From: Bacteroidota bacterium
GTDB taxonomy: Bacteria > Bacteroidota > Bacteroidia > AKYH767-A > OLB10
Assembly: GCA_016721435.1 (NCBI GenBank)
Contig: JADKIC010000001.1
Location: 156,534 to 220,533 of the forward strand
DNA length: 64,000 bases
Reading direction: 5' to 3'
Part shown: piece by piece, positions 7,922 to 17,341 of the stretch
Numbering within the stretch: position 1 is the first letter of the stretch
Layout of the letters: every line of letters begins with the position of its first letter
Notes under the pieces: model-generated
What the model was told of the DNA's origin: nothing
Seen by the model: only the letters and a program-made list of their open reading frames with translations
The model's database searches: none
Program-made: the position numbers and the translations under genes

Positions 7922-8960
7922 ATGGAAACTGTCAATAAACTACGCTATCAATTAATTGTGTGGTTACTCAGTGGCTGCTTTCTTGTCTTTGGAATGGTGG
8001 TTGTTGGGGGAATTACCCGTCTCACCGGATCAGGTTTGTCTATTACAGAATGGAAGGTCGTCACAGGTACTATTCCACCACTGAACGAGATGCAATGGAA
8101 TGCCGAATTTGAAAAGTACAAGCAAATACCGCAGTATAAATCTGTCAATGCGCATTTCACCCTTTCAGATTTTAAATTTATTTATTTCTGGGAGTATATT
8201 CATCGCTTGTTCGGAAGAATGATCGGATTGGTTTTTATGATAGGTCTCCTTTATTTCTATGTCCGGAAAGCAATTCCTAAAGGTCTGATGCCGAAGTTGA
8301 TTCTTATGTTCGTGCTGGGGGGTATACAAGGGTTTTTGGGATGGTATATGGTAGCGAGCGGATTGTCACAAAACATCAGAGTAAGTCATATTCGACTGGC
8401 TATTCATCTGACCTTCGCTTTTATCACTTTTGGGTATATTTTTTGGGTGGCACTAACTCAATTATATGACCGAAAGGTTTCTAACGCTGCTGAATTAACG
8501 TCATTCAGAAAACATGCATTCACTTTACTTTTATTGTTGACGCTTCAGGTGATCTATGGAGCTTTTGTGGCCGGTACGAAAGCTGGATGGACGTATAATA
8601 CCTGGCCGAAAATGGGTGTAGAATGGGTGCCGGAATCGATAGGGTTTGCCTGGTCCAATGACGGAATTTCAAGCCTCATTAATAATCTGGCGAGTATACA
8701 ATTTATACACCGTGGACTCGCCTATATCCTTACCTTCTTCATTATTATCTTTTCCATAAAGCTATTCAAAACCAATTTGAATACCGGACAAAAAAATGCG
8801 GTGTGGTTTCTGTTGCTCGGTATTTTTTATGCAGGTGTTGTTAGGTATTATTACCTTGTTGTTACAAGTGCCTTTATGGTTAGGTGTTTTACATCAGGCG
8901 ATAGCATTCTTCCTCTTTGCAGGAGTGATTTATCTGATGCATCGTTTGAAGTTCGAATAG
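7922..8960 (+). CDS. ctaA: Heme A synthase (COX15/CtaA), frameshifted near the end
   Basis: Integral membrane enzyme converting heme O to heme A for cytochrome oxidase. It carries the family signatures VVVGGITRLTGSGLSITEW, the His of YIHRLFGRMIG, SHIRLAIHLTFAF, GAFVAGTKAGWTYNTWPKMG and FIHRGLAYILTFF, with about eight membrane helices. A T-run at 8823-8828 appears one base too long; after it the expected LLGIITLLLQVPLWLGVLHQ continues in another frame to a stop at 8960, giving 345 residues. The uncorrected frame ends at 8995 with an unrelated tail. Identity is certain. Confidence 0.92.
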
Positions 8961-9013
8961 ATGCGGATGAGCCGGATTCTCGTACAATGTTTTAGGTAAA
9001 AATTCTCTCTAAA

Positions 9014-9547
9014 CTACCAACCTTTGCCCACCCGATAATTTAAAATATGTGCCAGGTGATGTTGACTATGCCAGGCATACAATCCTAAAGCGTGTTCCAG
9101 GGAAGTTATTTTTTTGTTTTCCGGATGATAATATGTCCTCTTCCAGTCGGTAGAGTAAATATTTGATAAAACTACAGTCCAGCGATGATGCAGGGCTTCA
9201 AGAATTCTCAGTGACATCTCTATCTGTCCATGCCGTGCTTCTATTTGTTCGGCCCACTTTTCCTCGAGATAAGGTTTTATAGTAGGGTTGTCTTCTGTTA
9301 AAGCCAATTTGAAACGGATGTAAGCATTCATATGACTATCGGCCATATGATGTACTACCTGACGGATCGTCCAGCCTCCTTCCCGGTAAGGAGATTCTAA
9401 CTGTTCGGAGGTTAGGCCATTCACCGATTCTCTCATTTTTAAAGGTAAAGATTCAATAATAGCAATCCATTTGCTGATGTCTTCCTCTGTGATTTGTTCA
9501 GGAGGATTGAATTTTCCTATAGGGTATCGTAAAGTTTCTGCTACCAT
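9014..9547 (-). CDS. DinB-fold metal-dependent protein, YfiT/BstA-like
   Basis: A four-helix-bundle DinB protein of about 177 residues. It starts with the YfiT-type N-terminus MVAETLRYPIGKF and keeps three metal-ligand histidines: VVHHMADSH, and AWHSQHHLAHI near the end. Relatives are thiol-dependent transferases (bacillithiol S-transferase BstA) or are described as metal-dependent hydrolases. Start 9547 was chosen over 9565 because a -7 element on the minus strand (TAATTTTG, 9574-9567) would leave 9565 upstream of the transcription start. The substrate is unknown. Confidence 0.8.
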   Translation of the reverse strand: MVAETLRYPIGKFNPPEQITEEDISKWIAIIESLPLKMRESVNGLTSEQLESPYREGGWTIRQVVHHMADSHMNAYIRFKLALTEDNPTIKPYLEEKWAEQIEARHGQIEMSLRILEALHHRWTVVLSNIYSTDWKRTYYHPENKKITSLEHALGLYAWHSQHHLAHILNYRVGKGW

Positions 9548-9750
9548 GATGATGAATTTTATCATGCAAAATTATTAAAGCTTTTTCATACATTATGTTG
9601 TGTCATTAATATGATATTAAAATAGAGGAACAATTTTCAATCCCGAAAACAGGTGTTTCAGGCTGCTGGTTTTAGTTGTGAATGGAACATACAATGTCTT
9701 TAAGGTGTAAAATTGATGTGACTTCCTTAATGAAACAAACGTTAAAACCC

Positions 9751-9758
9751 TAAATTTG
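9751..9758 (+). promoter_or_regulatory. -7 element TAAATTTG before the HExxH membrane protease gene
   Basis: TAAATTTG fits TAnnTTTG and ends 4 bases before the ATG at 9763; a leaderless transcript is predicted. Supports 9763 as the real start despite the broken frame. Confidence 0.5.
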
Positions 9759-9762
9759 GGCG

Positions 9763-10376
9763 ATGACAAAACCCTTACTCCCGATAATCTGGAGCAAAAT
9801 GGATATGTTTTACATGTTCATCTTGCTCATCTGGACTTGGTGACATTTATCAAACAGTATTTCTTTATGAAAAATCCGGTCACCATTTTTTATTGATTGT
9901 TCAATCTTATGCTGGTGTCGGGAGGTGTTTATTTTCTTTTTCAAACGGACTCGGTTGGTGATAGTATACTGAAACTATTCCTTGGTTTTTTCGTTTTTTT
10001 TCTGATAGTCCCTATTCATGAGCTGATTCATGGCATTGGCTATAAACTGGCAGGTGCAGAAAAAGTATCTTACAAAGCCATCTGGAAGCAAATGATCTTT
10101 TATGCAATGGCAGATCGTTTTGTGGCCCGTAAAAAGCAATTTGTTTTACTGGCTATAGCCCCTTTTGTACTGATTAATACTCTATTCATCACCTTATTTT
10201 TATATCTGCCGGAACCCGTTTCCTGGGTAAGTTATGGAGCCCTTCTGATGCACACGGCAGGTTGTTCCGGGGATTTTGCGCTCATGAGTTATTTTTATAA
10301 CTATTGGGAAAAGAATCCGGTAACTTATGACGATGTGGTCGGTCAGATGTCGTATTTTTTTCTGAAGAAGGACTGA
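9763..10376 (+). pseudogene. DUF3267 membrane zinc-metalloprotease-like protein, frame broken twice
   Basis: Reconstructed as a 204-residue membrane protein with several hydrophobic segments and a zinc-binding HELIH motif (VPIHELIHGIGYKLAGAE) plus a late Asp (GCSGDFALMSYF), the pattern of DUF3267 putative metalloproteases. The intact part from 9897 is 159 residues. Upstream, ATG at 9763 reads into the same protein if the A-run at 9768-9771 is one base longer, and a TGA at 9894-9896 interrupts FYxLFNLML where Trp is likely. One indel plus one nonsense change may be sequencing error or real decay. Function is not established for the family. Confidence 0.65.
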
Positions 10377-10430
10377 AGAAGAGTCAATTAAGACAATATT
10401 TAAGTCATTTATTCTTTATGTTTGATTAAC

Positions 10431-10438
10431 TATCTTTG
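10431..10438 (+). promoter_or_regulatory. dsbD -7 element TATCTTTG
   Basis: TATCTTTG matches TAnnTTTG, 27 bases before the dsbD ATG at 10466. No convincing -33 TTTG at the right distance. Confidence 0.5.
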
Positions 10439-10465
10439 AAACCTATTCAAATTACTGCGTAGTTT

Positions 10466-12543
10466 ATGCGAAAACTAAGAATATTCCTCTCCCTGCTGCT
10501 GGTTTTTTCATTTGGCAGTCTGTTTAGTCAGATTCAGCGCCCGGTAAAATGGGCATATAGTATTGAGCAAAAAGGTAGTACCGCAACGCTGGTTTTAAAG
10601 GCTAAAATTGACAAGGGCTGGCATTTGTACGCTCAGGATATACCGGCCGGTGGTCCTATACCTACAACGTTTAAATTTACTCCCGACAAGAATTATTCAC
10701 TCGATGGTAAAACAACAGAGCCTTTTGCTGAAGAAGTGTATGACGTCAATTTTGATATGAAAGTGAAGTACTATGGCGAAGAAGCCATTTTTCGTCAGAA
10801 GATAAAATTGAATTCTAAAGCATCCTTCGATGTAAAAGGTTCGCTCGAATTCATGGTCTGCAATGATCAGATGTGCTTGCCACCCGAAGAAATTGAGTTT
10901 AGTATTCCTGTGAAGGGGGAGGCGAAGACCGCAGAAACAACCGGTGAAACACCAAAGCCATCTGCAAAGGATTCATCCCTGGTTACCGACACTGCATCAA
11001 CTTTACCGGTCACCGCAGATTCTACGCTTCAGAACAATGTAGGAACCCCTCCATCTACACCCGGTAAAATCAATGAGCCGAGCGCAGATGTGGCCGTACT
11101 TGAACCCGGTTGCGGTGATGGAACAAAGGAAGAAGCCGCTGACAAATCCTTTTGGCGGATTTTCATCGCTGGAATGATCGGTGGTTTGCTGTCGTTGCTC
11201 ACTCCCTGCGTTTTCCCATGATTCCATTAACCGTAAGTTTTTTACAAAACGAAGTCCAACGAAAAGTAAAGGTGTTGTCAACGCTATAATTTATGCAGTA
11301 TCCATTATTTTGATTTATGTGTTGCTGGGATTCCTTGTAACTGTGACGCTGGGCTCCGATGCGCTCAATGCTATGGCGAGTAATGTGGTGTTTAATATGT
11401 TGTTCTTTGTGATCTTCTTTATCTTTGCCTTGTCCTTTTTTGGAGCATTTGAAATTACACTTCCCAGTTCCTGGGTGAATAAAGCGGACCAGGCTTCAGA
11501 TAAAGGTGGGTTGATTGGAATTTTCTTTATGGCATTTACGTTAAGCCTGGTTTCATTTTCCTGTACCGGTCCCATTATCGGAACGTTGTTGGTAGAGGCA
11601 GCACGAGGATCATCGTATCTGGGTCCTATTATGGGGATGACCGGATTTGCGCTAGCCCTTGCTTTACCTTTTGGATTGTTCGCTGCATTTCCGGGATGGT
11701 TGAATTCATTACCAAAGTCCGGAGGATGGCTGAATTCCGTGAAAGTGGTGCTGGGATTTTTAGAGTTGGCACTTGCCTTGAAATTTCTCTCCAATGTCGA
11801 CCTTGCTTATCACTGGGGATTGTTGAAGAGAGAAGTGTTCATCGCGATCTGGATTGCCATTTTTGGTCTGATGAGTTTATATCTTATGGGAAAAATAAAA
11901 TTTTCACATGACAGTGATATGCCTTATCTCGGCACCGGTCGTCTGATTTTTGCAATACTTACCTTGACATTTACCATTTATCTGATCCCGGGTTTATGGG
12001 GTGCACCTTTGCGTATTATTAGTGGCTTCCCTCCACCGGAGTTTTATAAAGAATGGATTGCTCATTCGGATGGATCAGGTAGTCATGCAGGAAGTTGTCC
12101 GCATAACCTGAATTGTTATCATGACTATGAATCGGGAATGGCCTACGCTAAACAGACAGGAAAACCGGTTATGATTGATTTCACCGGATGGAGTTGTGTG
12201 AATTGCCGGAAGATGGAAGATAATGTCTGGTCACAGCCGCAGATTCTAAAAAATTCTTTCGGATGATTATGTGCTCATCTCACTTTATGTGGATGATAAA
12301 ACGCCGCTCCCGGAAAATGAGCAGTATACCAGCGAATTCAGCGGAAAGAAAATTAAATCCACCGGTAACAAATGGAGTGATCTTCAAAGCCGGATTTATC
12401 AAACCAATTCCCAGCCCTATTATGTTTTGCTCGATCATCAGGGTAAACTACTCGCTTTGCCAAAGGGATATACACCCGATGCCGATCAATATAAAAAATT
12501 TCTTGAAGAAGGTGTTTGCCGTTTTAAGAACAGAGTGAATTAG
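10466..12543 (+). CDS. dsbD: Thiol:disulfide interchange protein DsbD / CcdA-thioredoxin fusion, frameshifted
   Basis: Carries electrons from cytosolic thioredoxin across the inner membrane to periplasmic thiols. Order: signal peptide (residues 1-21), periplasmic alpha domain with the cysteine pair in FMVCNDQMCLPPEE, an eight-helix CcdA core with its cysteines in LLTPCVFP and SFSCTGPIIGT, and a C-terminal thioredoxin-like domain with WSCVNCRKME. The frame is broken by three single-base indels: a short C-run and a short T-run at 11217-11251, and a long A-run at 12248-12253. Reconstructed length is 692 residues, normal for the family. It ends 31 bases from the convergent nosY and could serve heme and copper protein maturation in the same compartment. 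Confidence 0.88.
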
Positions 12544-12574
12544 TTTTTTTTAATTTTCCACTTACCATAATTTT

Positions 12575-13489
12575 TTAGAGATCTCTTCTCTTAAATTTAC
12601 CAGCTGCAATTGTGAGTGGCAGAATTATCCAAAGCATCATGACAAATGTAGCTGCAAAGACTCCCTGACTTTTCCCAAGGATTTCCTGCATCATTGCTCC
12701 GGTATATCCCATCAATGCAGAGATGTCCAGTTGCATGAGTACAACAACTCTGGCCAGATCGATCGGATTTAAAGCCACCATAACTAAAGTCACCGTTTCC
12801 ATCGGGTAATCCATAAAAGCAAACATGATCATTAACAGGAATGCATCGTATAGAATGGTAAAGTAAAACCATAGTAAAATGGAAAGACCGATACCGCGTG
12901 CTTTATCACGGGTTAACAGCGCAGACAAAAGTGCGAGTGAAACAAAGGCCATGGTTAAACCGCATGCCGCCAGTAATAAAATGAGGCTTTCGTAAGTGGG
13001 TGCGAAAATTAACAGAGGAATACCTAATCCGGTTAGGAGCGATAATAGCAACGAAATCGTCAAACCTGCATATTGACTGTAGAGAATAGTCTTTCGCTGT
13101 ATTGGTTGTGAAGAAAGCAATTCAATAAACTCATAGGAATTGTAAAAGTAGATGGTAGCGAAGATAATACTTAACAAGGGCGTTACCAGTAAGATAACAT
13201 TCAGCAAACTGGCTATTCCCTTGGTCGGATCTCCGCTGATGGAAAAGAGACCGGTAGAAATGACAAAGAGAAACAGTGCATAAAAAATGACCATTCTGTT
13301 TTTTAATATATCCAGCAGGACATATTTAAGCAATCTCAGCATCAGGTATTTTTTACCTGCTTTCGTTTCTTTTGCTGACATTCGTGTTGAAGTGGTTTTA
13401 CGTAAAGTTATGTTCTCCTCATCTCCTTGAAGAGAAAGAGCAGGAAATGATTCTATGCGATGTGGACTATTAGTATTGGGTGTAAACAT
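12575..13489 (-). CDS. nosY: NosY-type ABC permease of the N2O reductase cluster
   Basis: Membrane subunit of the NosFY transporter needed to mature the Cu-Z site of N2O reductase. Six or so hydrophobic helices (for example NRMVIFYALFLFVISTGLF and TFVMMLWIILPLTIAAG) and the ABC-2 feature YFYNSYEFIELLSSQPIQRK are clear. It is the last gene of the nos operon, 9 bases after nosF. The long start at 13489 fits that spacing, but the first 49 residues are unlike the family, and an internal ATG at 13342 (MLRLLKYVLLDILKNR) is an alternative. The exported substrate is thought to be a sulfur species, by analogy. Confidence 0.85.
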   Translation of the reverse strand: MFTPNTNSPHRIESFPALSLQGDEENITLRKTTSTRMSAKETKAGKKYLMLRLLKYVLLDILKNRMVIFYALFLFVISTGLFSISGDPTKGIASLLNVILLVTPLLSIIFATIYFYNSYEFIELLSSQPIQRKTILYSQYAGLTISLLLSLLTGLGIPLLIFAPTYESLILLLAACGLTMAFVSLALLSALLTRDKARGIGLSILLWFYFTILYDAFLLMIMFAFMDYPMETVTLVMVALNPIDLARVVVLMQLDISALMGYTGAMMQEILGKSQGVFAATFVMMLWIILPLTIAAGKFKRRDL

Positions 13490-13498
13490 AAAAATAAT

Positions 13499-14236
13499 TT
13501 ATAGGATATTGTCTATCGGAGTGATCAGATTTTGCTCCTGCATAATTCTTGCAATGGCCTTTGAAAGATTTCCGGAACCGGTTTCTTTTTTTATGTCTTC
13601 TACTTGTTTGAAGAAGATTAAGCGCCCTTCGTTTATGAAAGCTACTTCATTTGATAAATCCTCAAGGTCGCTTAGGATGTGAGAGGTGATCAGGATGAGT
13701 TTGCCTTTTCGCTGTTCTGCTTTCACTTTTTCCTTTAATATCTCTGCAGAAACCGGATCAAGACCTGCTGTAGGTTCATCCAGTATCAATATTTCAGGAT
13801 CGAACATAAATGCAAGACAGGCACTTACTTTCTGGCGTGTTCCACCGCTCAGTGTTCGCATGGTTTTATTGCCGAAAGATTTAACATGAAATGATTCCAG
13901 TAACTCTTCATCCAATACATCATAAGTTCCTTTTCGAATCTCCTTTATCATTTCTAGCAATTGCATTACCGTAATATTATCGGGATACCGACCTATCTGG
14001 GGCATATAGCCGATTCTGCTTCGGTATTGCCATTCTCCTTTTACATCATCACCATCAATTTTGATAATGCCGGAATCAGGAATGGCGAGACCCAGCAGGC
14101 ATTTAATCAAAGTTGTTTTCCCCGAACCATTGGGGCCAATCAATGCTACTGACTGGCCCCTGAATAGTTCAAGAGTTAACTGGTCAAGGACTTTTACCTT
14201 AACAAATGCCTTACTGATATTTTCAATGGTAATCAC
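13499..14236 (-). CDS. nosF: NosF ABC transporter ATPase
   Basis: ATP-binding subunit pairing with NosY. A 245-residue protein with Walker A GPNGSGKT, Q-loop YMPQ, ABC signature TLSGGTRQKV, Walker B EILILDEPTAGLDP and the H-loop ITSH. It starts at GTG 14236, which shares one base with the TAG of the fasciclin gene, so translation is coupled. The downstream gene is nosY. The assignment to nos rather than another ABC family rests mainly on context. Confidence 0.9.
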   Translation of the reverse strand: MITIENISKAFVKVKVLDQLTLELFRGQSVALIGPNGSGKTTLIKCLLGLAIPDSGIIKIDGDDVKGEWQYRSRIGYMPQIGRYPDNITVMQLLEMIKEIRKGTYDVLDEELLESFHVKSFGNKTMRTLSGGTRQKVSACLAFMFDPEILILDEPTAGLDPVSAEILKEKVKAEQRKGKLILITSHILSDLEDLSNEVAFINEGRLIFFKQVEDIKKETGSGNLSKAIARIMQEQNLITPIDNIL

Positions 14237-14816
14237 TATTTCTTTTCTTCCAGAAGTACCTGATCAATTACATGTATAATGCCATTGGAGGCATTCACAC
14301 TGGCAAGGATTGTTGCTTTGCCATTTACCATTGTCTTTCCATCTTTTACACTAATGGTGATATTTCCGCTATTTGCCATGCCAATTACTTGACCATCACG
14401 AAACATTTCAGGTTTGTACACTGCGACCGCTACATGGTATTGTAAGATATCTTGTAACTTCTCTTTGTTCTCCGGTTTAACAAGATCATCAACTGTTCCG
14501 GCAGGTAGCAAATTGAATGCATCATTGGTTGGTGCGAATACAGTAAACGGTCCTGCATTGCTGAGTACGTCGACCAACTCAGCCGCCTGAACAGCAGCCA
14601 CGAGGGTGGTGTGATCCTTACTTCCAATGGCCACTTTTACAACGTCTTTTTGTGATTCGTCATCTTTTACAGCAGATTGACCGGCAAGAGCCACGGCTTC
14701 TTCCGTTGAGGCTTCAGTGGTTGTTTCAGTTCCAGTACTACCTCCGCAACCTGACAAGATGGTCATAGTGGTGAGGGCAATGCCAAGCACGCCCAGGAAT
14801 AATTTGTTTTTTTCAT
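14236..14816 (-). CDS. Fasciclin-domain lipoprotein inside the nos operon, frameshifted in the signal peptide
   Basis: A FAS1 (beta-Ig-H3/fasciclin) domain protein anchored as a lipoprotein (TTMTILSGCGG). The FAS1 core is complete: TLVAAVQAAELVDVLSNAGP, FTVFAPTNDAFNLLP, LQYHVAV and the H2 box GIIHVIDQVLL. The true start is ATG at 14816, which overlaps the nosD stop as ATGA, but the A-run after it is one base short (seven instead of eight), so the signal MKKNKLFLGVLG is out of frame; the uninterrupted frame begins at GTG 14790. FAS1 domains mediate adhesion or binding of small ligands. Its place between nosD and nosF suggests a part in N2O reductase maturation or copper handling, but no function is shown. 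Confidence 0.85.
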
Positions 14817-16141
14817 GTTTTCAAATATTGAATGTTTAATTTAGGTTGATAATACAGGTAGGGTAAAGTTGAACTAAGCGACTTTTTTGTTTCCTTGAAT
14901 TTTATCATTCTCATTTGCGGTAACTCATCCATGAGATGAATAGGAGTAAGAGATGGTATTATTTTTTCAGCTTTATCCAACAGATACACCATGAAACTTC
15001 GTATAAGTAATAACGAGGGCGGCAATTGCTCTATGATCATAGAAAACAGACTTACGGGGCGATAAGGAATATCACCAAAACCATCTTTGTTGAGATCATA
15101 ACCTTCGTACTTGTCCCAGTAGTTGTTTGAAAAATTATTTAGTTGTGTTTCTCCATTGGTGGAAACATCAAAGGTATTCCCTGTGAAATTATTTCGATTG
15201 ATGAAATTATCGGTGCAGCTGGCTTGTATGCGTAGCGCCCACCCGTTATTGTAAAAGGAGTTTTGTTCCATTTTAATGCGATTACTCCCTTCCATATAAA
15301 TACCTGCGGAGTTATACTCAAATTTATTATACATCACCTCGCTGTCAGAAATGTCTTTTAAAAGGATGCCATATGCACTGGATCCCCAGTTATGATCAAA
15401 AGAATTATGGTACATCTTCACATGATGTGAATACATGACAGCTACTCCCGCTCCGTTTTTTGTAAATTGATTATGCGTATAAGTATTACTATGTGAAAAC
15501 ATGAAGTGAAGGCCATAGCGAAGATTTTCGTGAGAGAAATTATTGATGATAGTAGAGTTGGTTACAAATTCAAAGTAAATTCCATCTCTTTGTCCGGTAG
15601 ATTCATTCTTTATGATTTGAATACTGTCCGCTTTCCAAACATGAATGCCATTTCCGGTATTCGGATCCTTGATTACATTTCCTTTAACTGTGTTTTCTCT
15701 TAGTAAACAATGTTTGGTGTTTGAAAGGTAAATGCCGAAGTTGCAGTTGATCACAATGTTGTTCTCCAATACGATGTTCCGGCATGCAAGTATTTTTATT
15801 CCTGCAAGATCCTTCGTGCTCATCACTCCACTATTTATAATGGTGAAGCCTTTAATACAAACCTGGTTGGCCGTTACGGTGATAATTTCATGTTTGTTTT
15901 CGCCATCCAGTATTACATTTTTTTCACCCAGAAGCATAAGTGATTTTTTGATAAAAAGATTTCCTTGCTTGTAATGGCCGGAACGAACAAGTATAGTGTC
16001 ACCCGGTTCTGCATTATCCAACGCATTTTGAATAATAGGAAGAGTGGTTCCCTTCCCACAGAGCAACTGTTTGGCATACATGCAGGAAGAATTCAGCAGG
16101 AATGCAGAAGTGATCAAAATAAAAAACAGCGATGTTTTCAT
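14813..16141 (-). CDS. nosD: NosD periplasmic copper-insertion protein
   Basis: Right-handed beta-helix protein that helps load the Cu-Z site of N2O reductase in the periplasm. Start 16141 (MKTSLFFILITSAFLLNSSC) gives a clear export signal and is 10 bases after the reconstructed nosL stop; an upstream frame extension to 16249 overlaps nosL and is rejected. The CASH/NosD repeats are visible as N-rich rungs (ENNIVINCNFGIYLSNTKH, GNGIHVWKAD, GLHFMFSHSNTYTHNQF). The C-terminal GYDLNKDGFGDIPYRP and PLSLF-like segments are typical. Reconstructed length 442, normal. The stop overlaps the fasciclin start. Confidence 0.93.
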   Translation of the reverse strand: MKTSLFFILITSAFLLNSSCMYAKQLLCGKGTTLPIIQNALDNAEPGDTILVRSGHYKQGNLFIKKSLMLLGEKNVILDGENKHEIITVTANQVCIKGFTIINSGVMSTKDLAGIKILACRNIVLENNIVINCNFGIYLSNTKHCLLRENTVKGNVIKDPNTGNGIHVWKADSIQIIKNESTGQRDGIYFEFVTNSTIINNFSHENLRYGLHFMFSHSNTYTHNQFTKNGAGVAVMYSHHVKMYHNSFDHNWGSSAYGILLKDISDSEVMYNKFEYNSAGIYMEGSNRIKMEQNSFYNNGWALRIQASCTDNFINRNNFTGNTFDVSTNGETQLNNFSNNYWDKYEGYDLNKDGFGDIPYRPVSLFSMIIEQLPPSLLLIRSFMVYLLDKAEKIIPSLTPIHLMDELPQMRMIKFKETKKSLSSTLPYLYYQPKLNIQYLKT

Positions 16142-16151
16142 TGCTTTCCTG

Positions 16152-17176
16152 TCAATAACTTGTTTTGACTTTTTCCCAGGTTGTTGTTTCAGAAAGCGGC
16201 AATTGGTTTTGAATGGCCTCTCTGTCAGGTTTAGATGAAAATGCAGCAATGGAGCTTCCCATCGGACTTCTTATTTCTTCTGAATAAAGAAAAATGCTTC
16301 ATAACTAGAATAAAAGTTCCCTGCATTACTATAGTCTACAATGTAGATTGTTTTTACATTCTTCTCCACCTCCGGATACGCTTTCAGATAATTCACCAAA
16401 CAGTTTACATCATCGTATTTGTAAACTTTATTAGTAGTAGTGATGATTTCAGCACCGAATTTTTGATCTGTTAATGTCATTTTGCAATGGGAACATTCAT
16501 CTTTACCAAATTGTATGGGTGCTGGTCCCTGGGCAGAGCACGAGGAGATGAAAGCAGTAGTCATAATAATCATCGCCATTTTTCCTATTATCCGGTTCTC
16601 TGCTTTTTTTCTCTTTTTTGCACGAATCAATTCATATACCAACAGTAAGCTTGCTACTACGCTAGCTGATATAATTATCCATCCTCCTGTATCAGGTCCT
16701 GAGTATGCGGTGAAGTTGAGGAGGTTTTTGTAACCGATTACAGGAGGCTGATAAGACATGCCGGGCACCTGAATGGCGGCATGAGGATCCAAATTATGCC
16801 CATAATCATAACCCCATCTGTAAAAATCATATAAGGCAGCTACACCGTACAAAATTCCGGTAATTACAAATGCTTTAAGAAGATTGATCTTGCCGGAAAT
16901 TGAAGTGATCAATCCAAGTGCTATATAAATGCCGATTAAAATTCCAATATAAGCGAACTCCGGAAACATTTCATCTTTGATGAGCCGCATACCGATATAG
17001 TGGTTGAGGCCATTGATGATATCGAAGGCGCCTCCCAAATGGTTGTGCCATATTTTCATATTTAATCCTTCCGGATATTGTGGTGCCCAAAGCTGTATTT
17101 GCCATAGCGGGACATAGTACGTAGCAATCATCGAAAGGGAGGAAAGTGCAATAAGTATTCTGGTAATTGGTTTCAT
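16152..17176 (-). CDS. nosL: Membrane domain fused to NosL copper-binding accessory protein, frameshifted
   Basis: The C-terminal part is NosL, a lipoprotein-like copper carrier for N2O reductase: a lipobox-like SSCSAQGP followed by FGKDECSHCKMTLTDQKFGA, the Cu-binding Cys/Met motif. The first 190 residues form a separate polytopic domain with about four or five helices (LLKAFVITGILYGVAALYDF). In other phyla NosL stands alone; here the two are one frame. A T-run near 16303 is one base short: without correction the protein ends at 16271, while the other frame continues EEIRSPMGSSIAAFSS to a stop at 16152. That gives 341 residues. It sits between nosZ and nosD. Confidence 0.87.
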
Positions 17177-17189
17177 GTTTATTTATTTA

Positions 17190-17334
17190 CTTCATAGAGA
17201 GTCATTCAGAAGAACAAACTTCATTAGGTAGTTAGCTCTTGCTGTGGTTTATAATCCGGGACACATCACTAACCCGTAAAACAAACCAGCTGTGAATCCT
17301 CCGTAAAATGTTATTCCGAATGACTCTCTTGAAG
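17190..17334 (-). repeat. Long imperfect inverted repeat between nosZ and nosL
   Basis: Left arm 17190-17215 and right arm 17310-17334 are complementary over about 25 positions with two mismatches and one bulge; the 12-base core AGAGAGTCATTC / GAATGACTCTCT is perfect. The 94-base interior has no start codon for a convincing gene. It lies just after the nosZ stop and just before nosL, so it may fold in the nos mRNA as a 3' stabiliser or processing site for nosZ, or be a small non-autonomous inverted-repeat element. Confidence 0.6.
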
Positions 17335-17341
17335 ATTAGAC

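Noticed and set aside
12597..12872. Minus-strand 91-residue frame inside nosY
   Set aside because: It lies in another frame of the nosY coding sequence and has no family features.
17196..17329. Short coding gene inside the nosZ-nosL inverted repeat
   Set aside because: One frame is open but lacks a start codon and mostly reads through the repeat arms.
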